DNA of 22,789 nt, from NCBI GenBank assembly GCA_004558975.1, contig SFZB01000009.1, positions 1 through 22,789 on the forward strand, written 5' to 3'. The translations under genes and the position numbers were made by a program. Shown one piece after another: positions 6,481-13,808 of this stretch (position 1 is its first letter; each line of letters opens with the position of its first letter). Below the pieces are notes generated by a model that was given only the letters and a program-made list of their open reading frames with translations, did not search any database and was not told where the DNA came from. The stretch is from a bacterium (lineage in GTDB: Bacteria; Bacillota; Clostridia; Oscillospirales; CAG-272).

Positions 6481-7653
6481 ATGTCGATACGTGAGGAATC
6501 CTTAAAAAAGCATTATGAATGGAAAGGGAAGATTGAGGTCATCGCCCGGTGCCCGGTCAGAACGCGCGAGGATCTCGCGCTCGCCTATACCCCCGGTGTG
6601 GCAGAGGCGTGCCTGAAAATACGGGACAACCCCGATGAATCCTATGCCCTGACGCGCCGCGAAAATCTCGTGGCAGTCATCACCGACGGCTCGGCGATCC
6701 TCGGGCTCGGGGATATCGGTCCCGAGGCAGGGATGCCCGTCATGGAAGGAAAGTGCGCGCTCTTCAAGACCTTTGCCGACGTGGACGCTTTCCCGCTCTG
6801 TATCAAGACGAAGGATGTTGATGAACTGGTGCGGACGATCTACCTCCTCTCCGGTTCGTTCGGCGGCATTAACCTCGAGGACATCGCCGCGCCGCGTTGC
6901 TTTGAGGTGGAGCGGCGCCTCGCGGAGATCTGTGACATTCCCGTGTTCCATGACGACCAGCACGGTACGGCGATCGTCGTCGCCGCGGCACTGATGAACG
7001 CGCTGAAGGTCGTCGGGAAACGGCTCTCCGACGTGCGCTGTGTGATTAACGGCGCGGGCAGCGCCGGTATCGCCATCGGACGGCACCTCATGAACCTCGG
7101 GCTTGCCCATCTGACCATGGTCGACCGTGCGGGGATCCTCGCCGCGGGCGAGACCTGGATGAACCCGGCGCAGGCGGAGATGGCGCAGGTCACCAACCGC
7201 GAGGGGCTCCGCGGGACGCTCGCCGACGCGATGCGCGGCGCGGACGTCTTTATCGGCGTGAGCGCACCCGGCGTTGTCTCTCCCGAGATGGTCGCCTCTA
7301 TGGCGAAGGACGCCGTCGTGTTCCCCATGGCGAACCCGACCCCCGAGATCATGCCCGACGCGGCGCTTGCCGCCGGAGCGCGGATCGTCGGTACGGGTCG
7401 CTCCGACTTCCCGAACCAGATCAATAACGTCCTCGCGTTCCCCGGTATCTTCCGCGGGGCGCTCGACTGCCGCGCGTCGTGTATCAACGAGGCGATGAAG
7501 GTCGCGACCTCTTATGCCATCGCGGCGCTGATCCCGGACGGGGAAGTCAGCGAGACCAACATCATTCCGTCCGCCCTTGATCCGCGCGTGGCGCCCGCCG
7601 TCGCCGCGGCGGTCATCCGTGCGGCAAAAGAAACCGGGGTGGCGAGAAAATGA
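6481..7653 (+). CDS. Malic enzyme (NAD(P)-dependent, oxaloacetate-decarboxylating), short form
   Basis: A 390-residue enzyme converting malate to pyruvate and CO2 with NAD(P)H. The start at 6481 follows GGAGG at 7 bases; the frame upstream runs through the promoter. Catalytic motifs: AYTPGVA with Tyr36, MEGKCALF with Lys91, metal ligands Glu133-Asp134 in NLEDIAAP and the FHDDQHGTA motif (156-164), the Rossmann loop GAGSAGIAIG (191-200), then MANPTPEI and TGRSDFPNQINNVLAFPGIFRG. The short length matches the bacterial malic-enzyme-only form, without the phosphotransacetylase-like extension of MaeB. Coenzyme preference cannot be stated with confidence. The stop overlaps the next start (ATGA). 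Confidence 0.95.
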   Translation: MSIREESLKKHYEWKGKIEVIARCPVRTREDLALAYTPGVAEACLKIRDNPDESYALTRRENLVAVITDGSAILGLGDIGPEAGMPVMEGKCALFKTFADVDAFPLCIKTKDVDELVRTIYLLSGSFGGINLEDIAAPRCFEVERRLAEICDIPVFHDDQHGTAIVVAAALMNALKVVGKRLSDVRCVINGAGSAGIAIGRHLMNLGLAHLTMVDRAGILAAGETWMNPAQAEMAQVTNREGLRGTLADAMRGADVFIGVSAPGVVSPEMVASMAKDAVVFPMANPTPEIMPDAALAAGARIVGTGRSDFPNQINNVLAFPGIFRGALDCRASCINEAMKVATSYAIAALIPDGEVSETNIIPSALDPRVAPAVAAAVIRAAKETGVARK

Positions 7654-8456
7654 ATCTGACGGAAAACCTGCATACCCATACGTTCCGTTGCGGGCACGCG
7701 ACGGGCGTCGACCGCGATTACGTCGAGGGGGCGATCCGCGCCGGTTTGCGCGTCCTCGGCTTTTCCGACCATTCGCCGATGCTGTTCCCCGAGGGGTGCG
7801 GCTATTATTCCGGGTTCAGAATGCGCCCGGAGCGGTTCGAAGAATATGTCAGCAGCCTTTTGGATCTTCGCCGTGAGTACGCCGACGATATCCAGATCCT
7901 GATCGGTGCGGAGATGGAATACTATCCGGCGCTCTTCCAAAATACGCTTTCGTTCTTCACCCGTTATCCGATTGACTATCTCATCATGGGGCAGCATTTT
8001 ATCGGGAACGAGTATGAAAAACGCGGGCTGTATGCCGGCGACCCGTCCGACGACCCGGCGCGCCTCGCCGCGTATGTGGATCAGGCGCTCGAGGGGCTCT
8101 CGACCGGGGCGTTCACCTATATGGCTCACCCGGACGTCTATCGGTTCACCGGCTCCGAAGAAGTCTACCGCCGCGAGAATCTGCGTCTGCTTCGGGGGGT
8201 GAAGGAATTGAGGATCCCCGTCGAGATCAATTTTCTCGGCTTCCGTGAGAGACGGCATTACCCGCGCCCTATGTTCTGGGAGCTTGTCCGCGAGGTGGGG
8301 AACGATGTGGTGTTCGGGCTCGATGCTCATTCGCCCGAGACGTTCGACATGGAGGACGCTTTCCGTGAGATGTGCCGATGGACGTCGGATTTCGGGCTGA
8401 CCCCTCTTCGTCACATTCCCGTGCGTGACCCGCGGCAGGGGCTCGCGAAAGACTGA
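7650..8456 (+). CDS. PHP-family phosphatase, histidinol-phosphatase (HisJ/HisK) type
   Basis: 268 residues with a full PHP-domain metal-ligand set: HTHTFRCGH (His8, His10), FSDHSP (Asp40, His41), GAEMEYYP (Glu88), GQHF (His116), MAHPD (His160) and GLDAHSP (Asp225, His227). The spacing and length match bacterial histidinol-phosphate phosphatases of the PHP type, which dephosphorylate L-histidinol phosphate in histidine synthesis. No other his gene is nearby, and the gene is translationally coupled (ATGA) to malic enzyme, so another small phosphate ester could be the true substrate. A bidirectional terminator follows. Confidence 0.85.
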   Translation: MNLTENLHTHTFRCGHATGVDRDYVEGAIRAGLRVLGFSDHSPMLFPEGCGYYSGFRMRPERFEEYVSSLLDLRREYADDIQILIGAEMEYYPALFQNTLSFFTRYPIDYLIMGQHFIGNEYEKRGLYAGDPSDDPARLAAYVDQALEGLSTGAFTYMAHPDVYRFTGSEEVYRRENLRLLRGVKELRIPVEINFLGFRERRHYPRPMFWELVREVGNDVVFGLDAHSPETFDMEDAFREMCRWTSDFGLTPLRHIPVRDPRQGLAKD

Positions 8457-8468
8457 GCCGGTTCCGGT

Positions 8469-8504
8469 AATACTTTCGGCGCACGCACGCCGAAGAGAAG
8501 TATT
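8469..8504. repeat. Hairpin after the PHP phosphatase gene
   Basis: AATACTTTCGGCG (8469-8481) pairs with CGCCGA (8488-8493) and, after a 4-base AGAG bulge, with AAGTATT (8498-8504). That gives 13 pairs around a 6-base loop. No U-tail follows on either strand. It sits 12 bases past the stop and upstream of the real terminator, so it may protect the mRNA 3' end. Confidence 0.55.
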
Positions 8505-8536
8505 CCCCATACCAAATCATTTCCCATACTACGGAA

Positions 8537-8575
8537 ACGGCACCCGCGATCACTTGTCGCGGGTGCCGTACTTTT
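8537..8575. terminator. Bidirectional terminator between the PHP phosphatase and murC
   Basis: A perfect 13-bp stem (8537-8549 with 8557-8569, 7-base loop) separates two convergent genes. On the plus strand it is followed by ACTTTTGTT, a fair U-tail. On the minus strand the stem starts just 7 bases past the murC stop and continues with TTTCCG, a weaker tail. It probably serves both genes. Confidence 0.8.
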
Positions 8576-8576
8576 G

Positions 8577-9956
8577 TTATGTTTCGCCGGAGGGCTCTTT
8601 GCCGAGCGGCAGGAGCCCGGGGAGACGATCGATGTCGCCCGCTCCCATGATGAGGAGCAGGTCGCCGGGGCGCACGTTTTCGATTGCCCAGCGCGCGGCG
8701 CCCGCAAAGTCGGGGGCGTAATCGGCGCCTGCCGCCGCCGCGAGGCGCTTCCCGGTGATACCGGGGAGCGGTTCTTCCCGCGCTGCGTAGATGTCGAGCA
8801 GGAGCGTCCTGTCGGCAAGCCCGAGTGCCGTCGTGAAATCTTCCCATAGTGCCGCCGTGCGGGTATAGGTATGCGGCTGAAAGATGCACAGCACGCGCCC
8901 GCCCCCCTGCCTCTTTTCGGCGGCGGCGGAGAGGGATGCCGCCATTTCGGTCGGGTGGTGGGCGTAGTCGAGGACGACAGCGGCGCCCCGCAGATGCCCG
9001 ATCGTTTCCATGCGTCGACCGATGCCGCGGAAAGTGGCGAGCGCGTCGCGCACGATATCAAATGGAAGACCGAGTTCCGTCGCCGCGGCAACGGCGGCAA
9101 GCGCGTTCTCGCGGTTGTAGCGCCCGGGGAGCGCGAGAGGGATCGTTCCGAGGGGCTCATCACTTCGGGAGACGGTCAGCCCGTCGGGTGTATCTTCGCC
9201 CCGGTAGAGCGCGCTCGCGTGATACCCGAACGTGACGGCACGGGCGGGAGTCATATCGCGGAGCGCCGCACAGTCCGCGCCGATGACGGCTTTCTCCGAT
9301 TTCGCGAGGAAAGCGAGAAACGAGGATTTGACCGCGCCGAGGTCGGGGAACCAGTCGGGGTGATCAAGATCGATGTTGGTGATGACCGCGAGCGTCGGGG
9401 AGAGCACGAGAAAGGCGTCACGGTATTCGCACGCCTCGGCAAGAAAAACATCGTGGCTACCGATCCGCCAAGCGCTCCCAGCCGGGGTAAGCGCCGCGCC
9501 GCACGACACGGTCGGGTCGAGCCCCCCCGCCGTGAGGATCGCGGAGAGCATACCGACGGTCGTACTTTTGCCGTGCATGCCGGCGACGGCGACCCGCGTG
9601 GGCGACTCCTCCATCAGTGTTGCGAGAAAATCCGCACGGGAGAAGAGCGGCAGCCCGCGCTCCCGTGCGTAACACACGGCGGGGGAATCCTCCCGTACCG
9701 CCGTCGTATAGACAAAGAGATCGGCGTCCTCGGGATGCGGCGTATCCTCTGCTTCGACGGAGATGCCGAGACGGAACAGGGCGTGCGCCGCGGCACATGA
9801 GGGGGCACGGTCGCAGCCGGCAACCTCCCACCCGCGCCTCTTTGCCATCACGGCGAGCCCGGACATGCTGATGCCGCAAATACCGATGAAATACAGGCGT
9901 TTTGCCGAGCCCGCGAGCGCCCTCCGAAGTGCCGGATCAATGTGTGTATTTTCCAT
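8577..9956 (-). CDS. murC: UDP-N-acetylmuramate--L-alanine ligase
   Basis: A 459-residue Mur ligase that joins L-Ala to UDP-MurNAc with ATP, the first step of the peptidoglycan stem peptide. Visible features: the N-terminal Rossmann loop FIGICGISMSGLA (23-35), ATP loop GMHGKSTT (126-133; Ser where many MurC have Thr), EACEYRDAFL (174-183) in place of the common ADESDASF, NIDLDHPDWF (194-203), NRENALAA (281-288) and MurC-diagnostic DYAHHPTE (330-337). The start at 9956 (ATG) has GTAGG close upstream; the in-frame GTG at 9971 has no ribosome binding site. A cell-wall gene standing alone, convergent with the phosphatase gene and divergent from spoVG. The motif variants suggest the Firmicutes branch of MurC; ligase function is still the best call. 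Confidence 0.92.
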   Translation of the reverse strand: MENTHIDPALRRALAGSAKRLYFIGICGISMSGLAVMAKRRGWEVAGCDRAPSCAAAHALFRLGISVEAEDTPHPEDADLFVYTTAVREDSPAVCYARERGLPLFSRADFLATLMEESPTRVAVAGMHGKSTTVGMLSAILTAGGLDPTVSCGAALTPAGSAWRIGSHDVFLAEACEYRDAFLVLSPTLAVITNIDLDHPDWFPDLGAVKSSFLAFLAKSEKAVIGADCAALRDMTPARAVTFGYHASALYRGEDTPDGLTVSRSDEPLGTIPLALPGRYNRENALAAVAAATELGLPFDIVRDALATFRGIGRRMETIGHLRGAAVVLDYAHHPTEMAASLSAAAEKRQGGGRVLCIFQPHTYTRTAALWEDFTTALGLADRTLLLDIYAAREEPLPGITGKRLAAAAGADYAPDFAGAARWAIENVRPGDLLLIMGAGDIDRLPGLLPLGKEPSGET

Positions 9957-10011
9957 GGAACCTACTTTCACAGATTGTTTGCAATTTGGTCATACCTTCT
10001 CCGATAATCCG

Positions 10012-10042
10012 TTGAATATCGTACACAGGTGTTCGCTATACT
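10012..10042 (+). promoter_or_regulatory. Possible promoter of spoVG
   Basis: A good -10 box TATACT (10037-10042) lies 42 bases before the spoVG ATG. The best -35 candidate, TTGAAT (10012-10017), is 19 bases away, longer than ideal. In Bacillus spoVG is driven by sigma-H; I could not find a convincing sigma-H pattern here. Confidence 0.45.
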
Positions 10043-10083
10043 ATATGCGTTACAAGAGACAAAAACAACCGGGAGAGAAAGAC

Positions 10084-10374
10084 ATGAAAATTACAGATAT
10101 CAAGATCAGAAAAACCTTTGAAGAGGGTCCCCTGCGCGCTGTTGTATCGCTTACATTCGATGATCAGCTGGCACTTCACGACGTCAAGGTCATTTACGCG
10201 AGAGACCGCTATTTTGTCGTGATGCCTTCCCGCAAGAATCCGGACGGCACATTCCGCGACATGGTGCACCCGATCAACGCCGCGTTCCGTGAAGAGATTG
10301 AGACGGCGATTATTGCGGCTTACCGCGACCATCTCGCGGCACAGGAAGCTGCGGCGGCAGACGTCGAAGCATAA
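10084..10374 (+). CDS. spoVG: SpoVG regulatory RNA/DNA-binding protein
   Basis: A 96-residue protein matching SpoVG from end to end: MKITDIKIRK, then LRAVVSLTFDDQLALHDVKVI, a conserved FVVMPSRKNPDGTFRD core (54-69), and HPINAAFREEIE. SpoVG is a small nucleic-acid-binding regulator affecting division septum formation, sporulation and other traits in Firmicutes. The start has GGGAG 8-9 bases upstream. Monocistronic: own promoter region divergent from murC, and a strong terminator 66 bases past the stop. Its presence fits a sporulating host but is not proof, as SpoVG also occurs in non-sporulators. Confidence 0.96.
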   Translation: MKITDIKIRKTFEEGPLRAVVSLTFDDQLALHDVKVIYARDRYFVVMPSRKNPDGTFRDMVHPINAAFREEIETAIIAAYRDHLAAQEAAAADVEA

Positions 10375-10440
10375 TTCCGGTGTCGGCATGGGCGGGCACT
10401 TTGCGCCATACGCCGTGCAATACGTGACAAAGACCGTACT

Positions 10441-10475
10441 GCAGTGCGATACAGACCGTATCGCACTGCTTTTTT
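10441..10475 (+). terminator. Rho-independent terminator of spoVG
   Basis: A perfect 12-bp stem (10441-10452 with 10458-10469, loop AGACC) is followed by six T residues. Confidence 0.95.
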
Positions 10476-10491
10476 ATGCGGATCACATAAC

Positions 10492-10507
10492 GGAAAGCAT
10501 GCTTTCC
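10492..10507. repeat. Perfect 16-bp palindrome
   Basis: GGAAAGCATGCTTTCC is an uninterrupted dyad with no spacer, 17 bases past the spoVG terminator. With no loop it is more likely a protein-binding site than an RNA hairpin, but no promoter is evident beside it. Confidence 0.5.
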
Positions 10508-10767
10508 AACACAAAACGTGCAGAAACTGCAGAAAAGACGCAGAAAATCCGGGGAACACCCATGTTTTTGACGTATCGTTTCACCATGCAGCAAAACACG
10601 ATCCTACCGAATGGAAACGAAGCTTTCCGTTTCACCGCGGCGAGACATTTCCTTTGTATCGCGCCTTTTTCGGCAGTCGGTGACGAGGATTCCGGGCGCC
10701 TGCCTGTTTTGTTTTTCCACAACATTTACAGGTGTTATTTTTTACATAGATTTATTGATTTTTTACC

Positions 10768-10796
10768 TTGCACGCGGGCGGAGGACATGGTAAAAT
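10768..10796 (+). promoter_or_regulatory. Promoter of the aldose-1-epimerase-like gene
   Basis: TTGCAC (10768-10773) and TAAAAT (10791-10796) are separated by exactly 17 bases. The leader to the ATG at 10878 would be about 75 bases. No obvious operator is visible. Confidence 0.6.
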
Positions 10797-10877
10797 GAGG
10801 TGAATGCAGTCACAGGGGGCTTCTCGGCAACAAAGAATCTTTTGTGACACAACGTTTGGCGGCGGTGAGGTGAACAG

Positions 10878-11735
10878 ATGGTGGTGACTCTGTGGAATGA
10901 GACTTTTTCGGTCACGGCGGATCGTGCCGGGGCAGAACTGAAAAGCATCTGCTTTCGGGGACGTGAGCGCCTGTGGCAGAACGAAAACGGCAGTTGGTCG
11001 GGTCACGCCCCGATTCTGTTCCCGGTCTGCGGCGCGACGACGATACGGCTCGGCGGGCGTGTCTATCCGTGCCCGCGCCACGGCTTCGCGCGTGGTGCGC
11101 TTTTCACCGTGGCGGAGCAGAGCGAAACGTACGTGCGTTTTCGCCTTATGTCAAATGAGGAAACACGGCCGCTCTATCCTTTCGAGTTCCGCTTTGACGT
11201 GGTTTATACGCTGACCTCCGACGCACTTTCGATCGCGTACGAGATTCACAATCCCGGTCGGGACGTGCTGTACGCTTCCTGCGGTGCGCACGATTCGTTC
11301 GCACTCGCGGGAGAGGTGCGTGAGTACGCGCTCCGCTTTGCGGAGACGGAGCATTTTGACAGTTATCTGACGGACAGGGAAGGGCGCCTGACCGGAGAGA
11401 CGAAGTCAATCGGCGTGGGGGATACGCTCGACCTCGCGACACCTCTGCTCGACGGGGGCGAGTCGATTTGCCTTGATCGCCTGCACTCGCGCCGGGTGAC
11501 GCTCTTTTCCAAGGCGACGGGGAGAAACGTCGCACAGGTTGATTTCCCCGAATCGGAGAAACTGGTGCTGTGGCATCCCACGGGCTCCCGTATGCTCTGT
11601 ATCGAGCCGTGGCAGACGTTACCCGATACGGCAGGTGAGACACTTGACTTCACCGAAAAAGACGGTGTTCTTGCGGTGCCCCCGGGTGCCACGGTACGCA
11701 TAACACACCGCATTACCTACGGCGACGAGGCATAA
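10878..11735 (+). CDS. Aldose 1-epimerase family protein (GalM/LacX-like)
   Basis: 285 residues of the galactose-mutarotase-like beta-sandwich family. Motifs in order: WSGHAPILFPVCG (40-52), CPRHGFARG (65-73, His68), SNEETRPLYPFEF (92-104), SCGAHDSFAL (134-143, His138), and CIEPWQTLPD (241-250, probable catalytic base Glu243). Such enzymes interconvert alpha and beta anomers of sugars; this LacX/YeaD-like branch is less well defined than true GalM, so the exact sugar is unknown. GAGGTG precedes the ATG. It lies just upstream of nagB-nagA-galT-galE, which fits a role feeding galactose or an amino sugar into that pathway. There is no strong terminator between, so partial read-through into nagB is possible. 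Confidence 0.85.
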   Translation: MVVTLWNETFSVTADRAGAELKSICFRGRERLWQNENGSWSGHAPILFPVCGATTIRLGGRVYPCPRHGFARGALFTVAEQSETYVRFRLMSNEETRPLYPFEFRFDVVYTLTSDALSIAYEIHNPGRDVLYASCGAHDSFALAGEVREYALRFAETEHFDSYLTDREGRLTGETKSIGVGDTLDLATPLLDGGESICLDRLHSRRVTLFSKATGRNVAQVDFPESEKLVLWHPTGSRMLCIEPWQTLPDTAGETLDFTEKDGVLAVPPGATVRITHRITYGDEA

Positions 11736-11803
11736 TATGCCCTTATCGGGTATGGTGTCCCTCAAAATTCCCAGATTTGTGGAGCAAAATGGACAAAAAA
11801 GCC

Positions 11804-11832
11804 AAGACAACCGAGCAAAAATACGCTATACT
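11804..11832 (+). promoter_or_regulatory. Promoter of the nagB-nagA-galT-galE operon
   Basis: AAGACA (11804-11809) and TATACT (11827-11832) are separated by 17 bases; the -10 is strong. GGACAA (11791-11796), TTGTCC (11856-11861) and GGACAA (11888-11893) surround the promoter and ribosome binding site as inverted/direct copies. They might be regulator contacts or pair in the RNA leader, but this is tentative. Confidence 0.6.
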
Positions 11833-11894
11833 GGATACGGTCGGTGTCAGCCGGATTGTCCAAAAAAATAAGTAAAAAGCAAAGGACGGACAAT

Positions 11895-12617
11895 ATGCAG
11901 ATTATTGTTGTGGAAAACTATGAGGAAATGAGCCTGCGCGGCGCGGAAATCCTCGCGGCGGTGGTGAAAGAAAAACCGACGGCGACCCTCGGGCTCGCGA
12001 CGGGGACGACGCCGATCGGCGCGTATCGGGAACTGATCCGCAAGTATGAGAACGGCGAGATCTCCTTCCGCGATGCCCGCACCGTGAACCTCGATGAATA
12101 CGTCGGGCTCGACGGGTCGGATCCGCACAGCTACCGTTACTTCATGCAGGATCAGCTCTTCTCACATATCGATATCGACCTCTCGCGGACGAACGTCCCC
12201 TCCGGCGTCGCCGAGGATCTTGCCGTCGAATGCACGCGGTATACGAAAATGCTCGCCGAGTGCCCGCAGGATATTCAGCTGCTCGGGCTGGGGAGTGACG
12301 GACACATCGGCTTCAACGAGCCGGGCGCCCCCTTCGGGGGACATACCCATGTGACCGACCTCGCCGCGAGCACCATTCGCGATAACGCGCGGCTCTTCGA
12401 CCGTATCGAGGACGTGCCCACCCGGGCGATCACCATGGGTATCGCCGATGTCATGCAGGCGAAAAAGATTCTCCTTATGGCGAACGGCAAGAACAAAGCG
12501 GAGGCAGTCCGCGCCATGATCAAAGGCGACGTGACCGAGGCTTGCCCCGCCAGCATTCTCCAGCGGCACCCGGACGTCATCGTGATTCTGGACAGAGAGG
12601 CGGCGGGACTGCTGTGA
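11895..12617 (+). CDS. nagB: Glucosamine-6-phosphate deaminase
   Basis: A 240-residue enzyme that converts glucosamine-6-phosphate to fructose-6-phosphate and ammonia. Signature motifs: GLATGTTPIGAYREL (33-47, phosphate loop), NLDEYVGL (65-72, catalytic Asp67), GLGSDGHIGFNEPG (131-144; Asp135, His137, Glu142) and ITMGIADVMQAKKILL. The start at 11895 is set by AAAGGAC; the open frame begins earlier at 11844 but without a ribosome binding site. The length matches the short Gram-positive form. The usual SRTH segment reads GGHTH here, losing the Arg linked to allosteric control in E. coli, so the enzyme is probably not GlcNAc-6-P activated. First gene of the operon; its stop overlaps the GTG of nagA. 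Confidence 0.95.
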   Translation: MQIIVVENYEEMSLRGAEILAAVVKEKPTATLGLATGTTPIGAYRELIRKYENGEISFRDARTVNLDEYVGLDGSDPHSYRYFMQDQLFSHIDIDLSRTNVPSGVAEDLAVECTRYTKMLAECPQDIQLLGLGSDGHIGFNEPGAPFGGHTHVTDLAASTIRDNARLFDRIEDVPTRAITMGIADVMQAKKILLMANGKNKAEAVRAMIKGDVTEACPASILQRHPDVIVILDREAAGLL

Positions 12618-13750
12618 AGTGCTTTCGCGGAGCCTCCGTATATGTTGCCGGGGCGGGCGTAACCCGCACCGATATCGCTTTTGACGAAATCGTCCGGGAG
12701 ATCGGCACGGCGCCGACGGATGCCGAGACGGTCGCGCTCCCCGAGGGCGCCGTTGTCCTGCCCGGATTCATTGACCCGCATATTCACGGCGCGGGCGGCG
12801 CGGATGCCATGGACGGTACTGCCGCAGCGCTTGCCACCATCAGCGAGACCGTCGCCCGGGAGGGAACGACCTCTTTCCTCGCGACCACGATGACCGAGAG
12901 CGGGGAGGCGATCCTCCGCGCGCTCACGGCGGTTCGTGACTGTCGGGAGACACTGGGTGCGCGCCTGCTCGGCGTACACCTTGAGGGGCCGTTCATTTCC
13001 GAGACTTACGCGGGCGCGCAACCGAGAGAGTATATCGCCGCGCCGGATATTGACGTTTTCGACCGTTATCAGGCGGTGAGCGGCGGGCGCATCAGAATTG
13101 TGACCGTCGCCCCGGAGGTTCCGGGCGCGGACGCCCTGATCCGGCATCTTGCCGAGACGGGGGTCGTCCCTTCCGTCGGGCATTCCGCGGCAGGGGTCGC
13201 GGACGTACGGCGCGCCATCGCTTGCGGCGCGCGCAACGTGACACATACCTATAACGCGCAGTCTCCGTTCCGGCACCGCGAGATCGGGGTCGCGGGGAGC
13301 GCGCTTCTCTATGATGAACTGAACTGCGAACTGATCGCAGACGGCATTCACGTCAGCCCGGAGGCAATCCGGCTGCTCGTGAAAAACAAGCTGCGGGGCA
13401 AGATGACGCTGATCACCGATGCCATGCGTGCCAAGGGCTGTCCCGACGGCGTGAGCGAGCTCGGCGGGCAGACCGTCTATGTGAAGAACGGTGAGGCACG
13501 CCTCGCCGACGGCACGCTCGCGGGGAGCGTCCTGCGCATGAACGACGCCGTGCGGCGTATGGTGCAGGTCATCGGGCTCCCGTTCACGGACGCGGTGGAC
13601 ATGGCGACGAAGAACACGGCGGCGCTGCTCGGCATTTCGGACAGCTGCGGCGAGATCGCCTGCGGCAAGCGGGCGGACTTCACCGTCCTTGACCCCGATT
13701 TCGGCGTGCTGTTGACGGTGGTCGGCGGGCGCGAGGTCTATCGCCGGTAA
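12614..13750 (+). CDS. nagA: N-acetylglucosamine-6-phosphate deacetylase
   Basis: A 378-residue amidohydrolase that removes acetate from GlcNAc-6-phosphate, giving the substrate of NagB. The start is taken as GTG at 12614, which overlaps the nagB TGA (GTGA); the frame is open upstream inside nagB, but no other start fits. Motifs: metal-binding FIDPHIHG (His56, His58), HLEGPF (Glu124), VGHS (His190), THTYNAQSPFRHRE (His211; family THLFNAMS), ADGIH and ITDAM with catalytic Asp269. Translational coupling with nagB fits a two-step pathway. Only 58 bases and no terminator separate it from galT. Confidence 0.95.
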   Translation: MKCFRGASVYVAGAGVTRTDIAFDEIVREIGTAPTDAETVALPEGAVVLPGFIDPHIHGAGGADAMDGTAAALATISETVAREGTTSFLATTMTESGEAILRALTAVRDCRETLGARLLGVHLEGPFISETYAGAQPREYIAAPDIDVFDRYQAVSGGRIRIVTVAPEVPGADALIRHLAETGVVPSVGHSAAGVADVRRAIACGARNVTHTYNAQSPFRHREIGVAGSALLYDELNCELIADGIHVSPEAIRLLVKNKLRGKMTLITDAMRAKGCPDGVSELGGQTVYVKNGEARLADGTLAGSVLRMNDAVRRMVQVIGLPFTDAVDMATKNTAALLGISDSCGEIACGKRADFTVLDPDFGVLLTVVGGREVYRR

Positions 13751-13808
13751 ACACAGTCCGGCACCCCCTCCCGGTATTCCGAAGATTTTACATAAAGAGG
13801 CGAATCAT

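Larger units (their letters stand above)
10375..10877. other. Long non-coding gap between spoVG and the epimerase-like gene
   Basis: This 503-base gap holds the spoVG terminator (10441-10475) and the next promoter (10768-10796). Between them, 10480-10760 is visibly richer in A/T than the genes. It has a perfect 16-bp palindrome GGAAAGCATGCTTTCC (10492-10507), a TGCAG-AAA-CTGCA hairpin (10519-10531), three close copies of GCAGAAA (from 10520, 10529 and 10540), and a weak terminator-like GGCAG/CTGCC fold followed by TGTTTTGTTTTT at about 10671-10715. Open frames here lack good ribosome binding sites and recognisable protein patterns. It may encode a small RNA or be a degraded remnant. Confidence 0.5.

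Noticed and set aside
10483..10725. 80-codon minus-strand frame in the spoVG-epimerase gap
   Set aside because: Somewhat hydrophobic, but there is no Shine-Dalgarno sequence, no promoter, and it lies over palindromic and terminator-like DNA.
10289..10798. Plus-strand frame running from spoVG through its terminator
   Set aside because: It crosses a very strong terminator, has no ribosome binding site and no recognisable sequence.
11736..11894. ATGCCC-TTATC-GGGTAT fold as a terminator between the epimerase-like gene and nagB
   Set aside because: Short stem with no U-tail; cannot be counted as a terminator.
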